Origin: Bacteroidota bacterium
Lineage (GTDB): Bacteria; Bacteroidota; Ignavibacteria; Ignavibacteriales; Ignavibacteriaceae
Assembly (NCBI GenBank): GCA_021813585.1
Contig: JAKAJV010000135.1
Span: forward strand, 1-64,000
Length of the DNA stretch: 64,000 nucleotides
Reading direction: 5' to 3'
The notes under the pieces were generated by a model. That model had not been told where the DNA came from. It did not search any database and worked only from the letters and a program-made list of their open reading frames with translations. The translations under genes were made by a program, and so were the position numbers. This document shows positions 46,192 to 52,992 of the stretch, piece after piece. How positions within the stretch are numbered: position 1 is the stretch's first letter; the number at the start of each line of letters is the position of its first letter.

Positions 46192-47229
46192 ATGCGTAGA
46201 AAATTTTACTTCTTCTTTTTATCAGCCTTGCTTTGCATGCCTCAAATTTATTCTCAAACCGTTATTGGCAAATATGCCGGGGAGTTTATGGCTATAGGCG
46301 TGGGCGGAAGACCTCTCGGCATGGGCGGTGCTTACGTTGCCGTTGCTAACGATGTTACAGCCGGGTACTATAATCCTGCAGGCTTAGCGCAGATAAACTA
46401 TCCGGAAATATCCTTAATGCACGATGAACGCTTCGGCAGCCTTGTAAATTACGACTATGCAGGCGTCGCTATTCCTTACGGTAAAGATATGAGCTTCGGA
46501 CTCAGCATTATGCGTCTGGGCGTAGACGGAATTCCAAATACAACAGGAGCTTTGATTGATCAGAACACGGGGCAAGTTATAACGGATATTAATCTTCCAT
46601 CGGCAAGATTGGACTACAGCAAAATTACGGAGTTCAGCGACCAGGACTGGGCATTCTATTTTACTTTTGCAAAGCGCTATTCGGAACAATTATATTACGG
46701 CGCTAACGTAAAACTTATTTATGAAAGCCTTGCCGGATATTCGGCCTACGGCATCGGCTTTGATATAGGTGCATGGTATAAGCTGTTTGATAATTTTTCA
46801 CTCGGCGCTAATCTTCAAGATATTACAACTACATTAGTAGCCTGGAGTACCGGGAGAAACGAGTTAATTACTCCTACTGCAAAAGTCGGAGCCGCATATC
46901 ATTTTAATTTTCTTGGCGGCGTAATTACTCCCGCCATGGATTTCAATATTAAATTTGAAGACAGGCAGTTCGCCTCAGAATTTCATTTAGGGCCGGTTAG
47001 TTTTGATATGATGGCAGGCTTTGAATATAACTTTAAAAATTTATTTATGGTAAGGGGCGGTTACAACGACGTAAAGCAGTTTACAATTGGCGCTGGAATT
47101 AAACTCCCAAAATTGAATATTGATTATTCGTTCGCACGCTTTAGCCAGTCGCAGTTGGAGAGTCTCCCCGATACTCACCGGATCTCGTTAATACTTACAC
47201 TTGAAGAGCCAAAGTTTCTTAGAAAGTAA
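46192..47229 (+). CDS. PorV/PorQ-family outer-membrane protein
   Basis: A 345-residue outer-membrane barrel protein: signal peptide 1-22 (ending IYSQ), then the family's opening GEFMAIGVGGRPLGMGGAYVAVANDVTAGYYNPAGLAQI and a series of amphipathic strands up to a final aromatic IDYSFARF region. PorV and PorQ serve the type IX secretion system, holding cargo for attachment; here the family is identified but not which member. It agrees with the T9SS sorting domains elsewhere in the window. Confidence 0.82.
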   Translation: MRRKFYFFFLSALLCMPQIYSQTVIGKYAGEFMAIGVGGRPLGMGGAYVAVANDVTAGYYNPAGLAQINYPEISLMHDERFGSLVNYDYAGVAIPYGKDMSFGLSIMRLGVDGIPNTTGALIDQNTGQVITDINLPSARLDYSKITEFSDQDWAFYFTFAKRYSEQLYYGANVKLIYESLAGYSAYGIGFDIGAWYKLFDNFSLGANLQDITTTLVAWSTGRNELITPTAKVGAAYHFNFLGGVITPAMDFNIKFEDRQFASEFHLGPVSFDMMAGFEYNFKNLFMVRGGYNDVKQFTIGAGIKLPKLNIDYSFARFSQSQLESLPDTHRISLILTLEEPKFLRK

Positions 47230-47249
47230 TTGGAAGATAATATTGAAGT

Positions 47250-47328
47250 CAGTAAGTAGTAGGTAGTAAGTAGAAAGTAGTTATAAAATTAGCAGTCCAA
47301 TTACTACCTACTACTTTCTACTTACTTA
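47250..47328. repeat. GTAGGTA heptamer array facing its complement, copy 2
   Basis: CAGTAAGTAGTAGGTAGTAAG (47250-47280 region) is answered by TTACTACCTACTACTTTCTAC (47301-47328). It abuts the mobile element beginning at 47327 and follows the PorV-like gene, so it might also end its transcript. Confidence 0.7.
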
Positions 47329-47475
47329 ACTCATGTTACGCAAAATTATAAAGCTTGGGTGTCATACCCGCGAAAGCGGGTATCCAGCATTCCAAAATAA
47401 GCAAAAAATGGATTCCCACTTTCGTGGGAATGACAATACAGTACATCAAAATGAATTTCTGCGTAACTTCAGTTA
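47327..47475. mobile_element. 149-bp MITE-like element, family B copy 1
   Basis: Terminal inverted repeats TAACTCATGTTACGCA (47327-47342) and TGCGTAACTTCAGTTA (47460-47475; 14 of 16 match) enclose two hairpins, ATACCCGC-GAAA-GCGGGTAT and ATTCCCAC-TTTC-GTGGGAAT. No coding potential. An inverted 149-bp copy lies at 51916-52064. An ACTT flank occurs on both sides, a possible short target duplication. Confidence 0.8.
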
Positions 47476-47876
47476 CTTAATTTATTTTCAACCGCTTCTA
47501 GTAGAGTATTAAGCAGCACTTTATTTTCTACCGGCTTTGTTAAGAAAACATCCACACCGGCATTTAATGCGTTATCTCTGTCCTTCTTAAATGCATGTGC
47601 AGAAAGGCAAACAATCGGAATATTTTCGTAGCCGGGAATTTTCCTTACTTCCTTTGTAAGTTCCAATCCGTTTTTATTTCCTCTTAAAGAGATATCCATT
47701 AGAATAACATCGAACTTTTTCTTGTTAATATGCTCATAGAATGATTGTTCCGAATCGCATATTTCCACTTCAAAATTCCTTTTTAAGAACATTTCGAGGA
47801 ATTTTTGATTTTCGAAATCATCCTCAGTAACAAGTAATTTTGGTTTGGTTTGTCGTACAGCGTCGGTCATTTTCAT
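47469..47876 (-). CDS. Single-domain response regulator A
   Basis: A 135-residue protein made only of a receiver domain: acidic residues E18-D19-D20, phosphoacceptor D61 in VILMDISLRGN, and Lys in TKPVENK. No output domain, so it probably signals by protein contact or phosphotransfer. It is the last gene of an apparent four-gene operon, 9 bases after the kinase. Its last three codons including the TGA stop lie within the inverted repeat of the mobile element at 47327-47475. Close paralogue of the receiver at 50235-50615. Confidence 0.88.
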   Translation of the reverse strand: MKMTDAVRQTKPKLLVTEDDFENQKFLEMFLKRNFEVEICDSEQSFYEHINKKKFDVILMDISLRGNKNGLELTKEVRKIPGYENIPIVCLSAHAFKKDRDNALNAGVDVFLTKPVENKVLLNTLLEAVENKLSN

Positions 47877-47885
47877 TAACTCCTG

Positions 47886-49157
47886 CTATTCATTAAAGAC
47901 AATTGTAAATTCAGACCCTACGTCCTTTGTGCTTTTCACAAAAATTTGGGCATTGCTTACGTCTGCAAATTTTTTACTTAAAGCCAGCCCCAGTCCGTTT
48001 CCTTCGAAGGGACGGTTGTAACCCATTCTTTCCTGGGTAAAAGGCCGAAAGAGATTACTGACAAACTCTTCAGACATCCCTATGCCAGTATCGGCAATTG
48101 AGACGTAAAGCTTATTATTCTTATTCCTGTTTAGAACTACTTTTACGCTCCCTTTGTTTGTATATTTAACGGCATTATCAATCATGCTGTCGAATATTTG
48201 AACCAGGCCGAATTTATCTGCATAAACATATGCATCGCCTATTTTATTTTCAAACGCAAGCTCTATGTTTTTTAATTTAGCTTCGGGCTTGTATTCGTTT
48301 ATAACATTTACTAAGGCATGTGTTATATTCGTAGTTTCAATTTTGGGCTCGTAGCTTTCGGTTTGGAACTGGGACATGTACAACAGTTGATCGATAGTTC
48401 TTGTAAGCCTCCTACCGCTTTTATCAATTGCATAAAAGGCAAATTCCATATCGTCATCAATCTTGCTGGTTAATTTTTCCTTGATAATCGAATTAAATCC
48501 TAGCACAGCTGTAAGCGGCGATCTAATTTCGTGGGACATTTGTGCAAGAAAATAACTTTTTATTTTCTCAGAGTCCTCAGCTTTTTTTAATGCCTCTTTT
48601 ATTTTTAATTCTGCTTTTTTCAGTTCGGTAATATCGCTGCCGTAAATTTGCCCGATATTCATTTCGGGCAGCCCAATAATGGTAAACTTGTAAGATTTAT
48701 CGTTCAGCTTTGTAACAAAATCAATTTTTTCCCCCTCCCTTATACATGCTGCAAGGTCTATTTTATTTATATCGGGTATTATATTTACTAATTTTTTTTC
48801 TTTGTGTAATCCGTTCTGCAACAGCATCTCGCTGGCTTCGTTGCTCATTACTACCTTACCGGTCTCGTCAAATCTAAACACCGGTTCGGGGTCCATTTCT
48901 GCAAATGCGGCCATAAGCTGAGCGTGCTTTAAGTTCAGATCGTTTTTCTCCCTGTTAAAATGGCTGCGCATTGGCGCAACCACAAACCAGTAAAAAATGA
49001 AAATTAAGGAAAGCACTACAACCAGAAGAAGGAGAGAGTATATAATCGGATTATTTAAACTGAAGAATGAATCTACGGTTATCTGTTTTAAAGAAACAGA
49101 AGAAGAGTCCGATGAGGATTTCGAATATTGTTGTAATAAAAGAATAAGTATGTGCAT
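47886..49157 (-). CDS. Membrane-anchored PAS histidine kinase A (HisKA type)
   Basis: A 423-residue kinase: one membrane span (IIYSLLLLVVVLSLIFIFYWFVV, about 38-60), a coiled linker, a PAS-like domain (about 80-180; FRFDETGKVVMSN), the HisKA dimerisation helix with H209 in QMSHEIRSPL, and a HATPase domain with N-box DNAVKYTN, G1 DTGIGMS and G2 GNGLGLALSKKFA. The ATG at 49157 gives a 107-base overlap with the upstream membrane protein gene; homology to kinase B begins only at SFFSLNNPII, so the true start may lie nearer 49070 at a non-ATG codon. Confidence 0.9.
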   Translation of the reverse strand: MHILILLLQQYSKSSSDSSSVSLKQITVDSFFSLNNPIIYSLLLLVVVLSLIFIFYWFVVAPMRSHFNREKNDLNLKHAQLMAAFAEMDPEPVFRFDETGKVVMSNEASEMLLQNGLHKEKKLVNIIPDINKIDLAACIREGEKIDFVTKLNDKSYKFTIIGLPEMNIGQIYGSDITELKKAELKIKEALKKAEDSEKIKSYFLAQMSHEIRSPLTAVLGFNSIIKEKLTSKIDDDMEFAFYAIDKSGRRLTRTIDQLLYMSQFQTESYEPKIETTNITHALVNVINEYKPEAKLKNIELAFENKIGDAYVYADKFGLVQIFDSMIDNAVKYTNKGSVKVVLNRNKNNKLYVSIADTGIGMSEEFVSNLFRPFTQERMGYNRPFEGNGLGLALSKKFADVSNAQIFVKSTKDVGSEFTIVFNE

Positions 49158-49626
49158 CGGCTAACCCGCTTATTAGGTTTAAATTCTTTGTAACGATCGT
49201 AAATTCATAAAATATTAACAACAATATAAAAATATTGAATAATTTTTTCTTAAAAAAGTCGATCATAAATTCTTTTATAAAGTAGGATAAAATTAAGAAA
49301 TGAATCAAACTAAAGAAAAAGAAGAAATTATTTATCATAAATTTAGAAAAATTCATCAAGCTTAACAAGATGAAAGCTATTGCAATCCAAATTATATACT
49401 TTTTAATAAACGCTTTATTTTGAATAGCCATCAAGGCTAAAAATGAAATCGGTATAAAAAAATAATTCGATGCAGAATAAAATACGAATCTCAAAATCAA
49501 TGTCAATGGATCCATTAGAGCAATAAAAAGGAAATAAAAAAAACTATTCCCCTTAAATTGCCTTATTGGAATAATCAGCCAAATAATAGTTGATAAGATT
49601 ACAAAAAAATAAATTTGAATATTCAT
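49051..49626 (-). CDS. Six-span membrane protein A, partner of kinase A
   Basis: A 191-residue, extremely hydrophobic protein with about six predicted spans. It has no recognised family, but it is clearly paralogous to the protein at 54117-54704: both contain IIWL[IL].PIRQ, a FYYFL-like span followed by Asp, an ILL/ILIFYE[FG]TI[VM]TK segment, FITTIFEI/FITSAFEI and end in F[IL]QF/LK. Its gene overlaps that of the histidine kinase and follows a secreted protein gene after 9 bases, so it is a likely sensing or input subunit of the kinase. Confidence 0.75.
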   Translation of the reverse strand: MNIQIYFFVILSTIIWLIIPIRQFKGNSFFYFLFIALMDPLTLILRFVFYSASNYFFIPISFLALMAIQNKAFIKKYIIWIAIAFILLSLMNFSKFMINNFFFFFSLIHFLILSYFIKEFMIDFFKKKLFNIFILLLIFYEFTIVTKNLNLISGLADAHTYSFITTIFEILIGLFFCFFKTDNRRFILQFK

Positions 49627-49635
49627 TTGTAAATC

Positions 49636-50085
49636 TTAGGGGCAGACTGGTGGACAAGAAGATGCTTCTTCTAAAGTATAATCACCATTTGTAACAGTAA
49701 GTACATTTGCTCTCAATTCAATTGAAGTGGTGGCAGATTGTCCTTGTTGAATTAATTGTTTTACAATGCTTACGCTAAATAACTTAAACACCTGGCTGCT
49801 GCTTACTGCAGTTGCCGGGCCTTGCAATACTGCACGTGAAGAATTTAAAACATACAGACTGTTATTAATAACATTAAACAAGATATAATCCGGAGTCTTG
49901 GCAGCTAGATTTGTTAATGTAGTTGTATTTATAGAAATGGATTGCTTTACCGGACCATACAATTGATCGGCTTCGGCCTTGGTATATAGCTTACCAACAA
50001 CGCCGAGAGATTGAGTCTGAGCTAATATCAGATTCGATAGGGAAATAATCCCTAAAAGCAAACAGAGTATGAAAGATTTTTTCAT
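49636..50085 (-). CDS. Small secreted protein in the kinase A operon
   Basis: A 149-residue exported protein: signal peptide (SFILCLLLGIISLSNLILAQ), then a mostly beta-strand domain with YTKAEADQLYG near residue 33, and a C-terminal SSCPPVCP tail with two cysteines. I do not recognise the family. It precedes the membrane protein gene by 9 bases in the same transcript, so it could be the ligand-binding periplasmic part, a secreted signal, or an output of the pathway. Confidence 0.65.
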   Translation of the reverse strand: MKKSFILCLLLGIISLSNLILAQTQSLGVVGKLYTKAEADQLYGPVKQSISINTTTLTNLAAKTPDYILFNVINNSLYVLNSSRAVLQGPATAVSSSQVFKLFSVSIVKQLIQQGQSATTSIELRANVLTVTNGDYTLEEASSCPPVCP

Positions 50086-50234
50086 AGCATAACCATTAAT
50101 TAATTTTTGAAATATTAATTACGGTCAGCAAGATAAAAATGTAATAATTAATTTCCAAAAAAATTTGGATGACCGGACGAATGGGGGACATAATTATTCA
50201 GGTTAAAGAATAGTATGGCAGCTTTTAAAATATT

Positions 50235-50615
50235 TTAGCAAGCCTTGGAGCGCGTATAATTTAAAATGGTTGTCAATAATAATTCATTTGCGACAGGCTT
50301 TTCTAGAAAAATATCAATGCCGGCTAAGTATGCATTCTCTTTATCCTGCTGCAGAACATGCGCTGAGAGACAGATTATAGGAACATTTTTATAATTCTGC
50401 ATAGACCTTAACTCCCTGGTTAAATCCAATCCGTCCTTTTGCCCTTTAATTGCTATATCCATAATTATTAAGTTAAACTTGTTCTTATAAATCATTTCAT
50501 AAAAGGCAATATCGGTCCTGCAAAATTCAATATCGTACAGCTTACCTAAAAAGAGCTTATAAAACATCTGTGTATCATAATCATCTTCAACGATTAGAAT
50601 TTTTATGTTTTCCAT
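50235..50615 (-). CDS. Single-domain response regulator C
   Basis: A 126-residue receiver-only protein with E10-D11-D12, phosphoacceptor D53 in LIIMDIAIKGQ and EKPVANE. It shares long stretches with response regulator A (FYE.I..KKF..I.MDI...G.K.GL.LT.E.R), so the two arose by duplication. It is located 150 bases upstream of the secreted-protein gene on the same strand and may share or precede that operon. The 35-residue spacing C-terminal tail is absent. Confidence 0.85.
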   Translation of the reverse strand: MENIKILIVEDDYDTQMFYKLFLGKLYDIEFCRTDIAFYEMIYKNKFNLIIMDIAIKGQKDGLDLTRELRSMQNYKNVPIICLSAHVLQQDKENAYLAGIDIFLEKPVANELLLTTILNYTRSKAC

Positions 50616-50821
50616 AATTATTACTCATTTTTAGTGAATGAACAACGCGGCCGCCACTTAAGGTCTTTGCATCCGGCGAGGTAAATTAATTAGGAACCAT
50701 TGGATTGGAGCGCAATCAATGGTTCCCTAATTCGCCCGGCTCCCTGCCCTGAGGATGAAAAAACCTGACGAAATATATATACTGTTTCTTTAAAAAAAAT
50801 CAGTAGTACTACGTATATCAT

Positions 50822-50910
50822 TCTAGTCACTCTTCCTAGAAAAATCTAGTCACTCTTCCTAGTAAATCTAGTCACTCTTCCTAGAAAAACTAGGAATTCT
50901 TCCTAGAAAG
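50822..50910. repeat. Four tandem 22-23-bp CTAG repeats
   Basis: Units starting at 50822, 50845, 50867 and 50889 read TCTAGTCACTCTTCCTAG plus A-rich spacer; the last is diverged and has the near-perfect palindrome CTAGGAA-TTC-TTCCTAG. The CTAG tetramer, usually rare in bacterial DNA, occurs twice per unit. Confidence 0.8.
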
Positions 50911-51089
50911 GCTTTGTATTTATAATAAACAATCATTATTCTGCGATATTCAGCCCAAATACCATAGCGCGGCATGCTGCCGCAATGGAAGATGTTTGAT
51001 GGAAGAGGGAAGACGGGAAACGGAAGATGGAAAACGATTAGAATATCTTGACATAAAAAATATTAAAAATTGATTTTATTTGATGAAAA

Positions 51090-51173
51090 GATGGAGTGCA
51101 TTCACAAAAAGATGAATTGATATCACAAAAAGATGAATTGGTATCAGAAAAAGGTGACTTGGTATTCTTAAAA
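51090..51173. repeat. Four tandem 21-bp repeats
   Basis: Units of GATGAATTGGTATCACAAAAA type start at 51090, 51111, 51132 and 51153. As 21 is a multiple of three, both strands give a 7-residue periodicity: plus-strand DELVSQK units (from GTG 51096 to TAG 51230) and minus-strand SSFCDIN units. Either could be a remnant of a coding sequence. Confidence 0.7.
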
Positions 51174-51227
51174 CTTAATTTGCAATACCGACGGGATAAA
51201 TTGAAATATTTCCTGAGTTCTGACAAT

Positions 51228-51507
51228 TAGCCCAACTTCGACACAATATGGTAAATTTCTATGAAAAATTATAGGAAACAGTTTGAATAGGATATAATAA
51301 CAAATAAATTATTTGTAAAACCTTGTGTAGTGAAAACGGATTGCTCTATAATAATTATTTTTAAAATAAATCCTCGTAGAGGATTAACAAGAGTGGTTGA
51401 AAGAAACTAACACTAAAATAATTGTTGTAGTGAAAACGAGGGGGCAGAAAAATGCGAATCAATCAAGTAATCAAAGTTTTTTCCTTAATTGTGTCGAAGT
51501 TGGGTTA
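51228..51507. mobile_element. 280-bp element with 20-bp terminal inverted repeats
   Basis: TAGCCCAACTTCGACACAAT (51228-51247) and ATTGTGTCGAAGTTGGGTTA (51488-51507) are complementary at 19 of 20 positions. The interior has no open frame, two copies of GTAGTGAAAACG and a hairpin with GTA loop. It appears to be a non-autonomous insertion-sequence derivative; no matching transposase is in the window. Confidence 0.65.
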
Positions 51508-51672
51508 GTGCGGTAGGAGTTTACAAAGCTCCACCAATTCTGTTTGGCGCTCTTTCGTTTAATAATTGAAATATCCCGGCTAAATTAGTATTGATGAGTT
51601 TTTTTTCGGCTTTGAGTTTTTAGTCCTATACAAAATTCAGGACCTTACTTCAAACCTTATTTAATTTCCGAA

Positions 51673-51916
51673 CCTTAGTACACATATTCATAAATACGAT
51701 GACGAATAAAAAAATGATAACCTTATTAAAAATTTATTAACCTTAGTAACATTAGAAAACACCCCTGCTTTCTTTACCTTATTATCTTATTCATAAACAA
51801 GGTAATAAGGTTGGAGTTTTGGGGTAAGCATATGTTACTAAGGTTAGGAAAAAATAAATAAGGTTTTTAAATCTCTTTATAATATGTAACTGTATTTATG
51901 AATTAGAGTACTTAGT
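51673..51916. mobile_element. Family A element copy 2
   Basis: The left end CTTAGTACACATATTCATAAATAC (51674-51697) and the right end GTATTTATGAATTAGAGTAC (51892 on) match the ends of the 294-bp element at 18001-18294, and the left sides remain similar for about 55 bases. The interior differs: it holds CCTTAGTAACA and GTTACTAAGG and an AAGGTAATAAGG hairpin. It is immediately followed by the family B element. Confidence 0.6.
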
Positions 51917-52064
51917 AACTCATGTTACGCAGGAATACATTTTTATGTCTGCATTGTCATTCCCACGAAAGTGGGAATCCATTTTTTATCATATTTTCGC
52001 ATCTTGGATACCCGATTTCGCGGGTATGACACTCAAGCTTTATAATTTTGCGTAACATGAGTTA
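51916..52064. mobile_element. 149-bp MITE-like element, family B copy 2 (inverted)
   Basis: TAACTCATGTTACGCA at 51916-51931 is perfectly complementary to TGCGTAACATGAGTTA at 52049-52064. The interior is the reverse complement of the copy at 47327-47475, with the same two hairpins in the opposite order and only scattered differences. Length is the same, 149 bases. Confidence 0.82.
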
Positions 52065-52338
52065 GTAACATAAGATTATCCCGGTCCTGAGGGATAACCT
52101 TATAACCTAATTAATGTTACTAAGGTCGAATCATTAGACAAGGTTTTTCTGTCTAGCTTATCATCTAAATGGCAATCAATAGTGCGGTAAAAATCGGGCA
52201 ATAAAAACTACTCGCCTTTAAATCAATGTCTTACAAATTCGCTCCTCTCACCTTTAGATGAGCGTCAGAACTCATGAAATATTTGAAGGCAACTGTTAAA
52301 ACAGAAAACAAATATTTATATTCATTACTAGCAATGGG

Positions 52339-52992
52339 TTACTTCAGATTATTTTCAAAAGCGTAGCGGGCAAGCGCTGCAGTAGTTTTTATGTTTAACT
52401 TCTGCATTAGGTTGGTTTTAAAAGTATCTACAGTACGTGGACTTATTTGGAGCTTTTCGGCAATTTCCTGGTTGGAATAACCGTTAGCAATTAATCCGAG
52501 TACCTGTTTTTCCCTTTTGGTAAGAATTATGGTATCTTTTTCTGGTAATTGTTTGCTCTCTTCCAGCTTCTGCAATAAATTTTCTATTAACACCTGCGTT
52601 AGGCTGTTTCCGAAATATTTTTTACCGGCTGCTACCGACTTGATAGCTTTAATCAATTCTTCCTTGCTTACATTCTTATGTATTACACCGGAGGCGCCTT
52701 TTTTTAAAGAGCTTAGCAGGTATTCTTCGTTCTCGTACATTGTTAAAATTAATATGTTTATGGATTCGTGCTTTTGCTTTATCAATTCGGTAGCAAGTAT
52801 GCCGGAAATGGTAGGCATCGATATATCCATTAATATTACATCCGGTAACAATTCATCCGCTTTTTTAATGGCAACAGTTCCATCCTCGGCTTCGCCGATA
52901 ATTTCTATATCGGGAAGCTCATTTAACAGGCTCTTAATCCCGGTTCTTACCAGCAAGTGATCATCAGCTATTAATACACGAATCTTATTCAA
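52339..52992 (-). CDS. LuxR/NarL-family response regulator B
   Basis: A 217-residue regulator: receiver (D10-D11, phosphoacceptor D56 in VILMDISMP) and a C-terminal LuxR helix-turn-helix (about 150-215; LTKREKQVLGLIANGYSNQEIAEKLQIS and VDTFKTNLMQKL). It overlaps the kinase gene by 8 bases, so the pair is a standard two-component system of the NarL/DegU type. It differs from module A, where the regulator has no output domain. Confidence 0.93.
   Translation of the reverse strand: MNKIRVLIADDHLLVRTGIKSLLNELPDIEIIGEAEDGTVAIKKADELLPDVILMDISMPTISGILATELIKQKHESINILILTMYENEEYLLSSLKKGASGVIHKNVSKEELIKAIKSVAAGKKYFGNSLTQVLIENLLQKLEESKQLPEKDTIILTKREKQVLGLIANGYSNQEIAEKLQISPRTVDTFKTNLMQKLNIKTTAALARYAFENNLK

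Larger units (their letters stand above)
50616..52338. other. 1.7-kb gene-free region packed with repeats and inverted-repeat elements
   Basis: No convincing gene is seen. In order it contains the CTAG tandem hairpins (50822-50910), a 21-bp tandem repeat (51090-51173), a 280-bp element with 20-bp ends (51228-51507) that encloses an AATCCTC-GTA-GAGGATT hairpin (51369-51385), the family A element (51673-51916), the family B element (51916-52064) and a TTATCCC/GGGATAA hairpin (52076-52097). It separates two paralogous kinase modules. Confidence 0.7.

Noticed and set aside
51228-51507. Possible CRISPR: two copies of GTAGTGAAAACG in the 280-bp element.
   Set aside because: Only two copies about 110 bases apart, no regular repeat-spacer structure and no cas genes; treated as internal repeats of the element.
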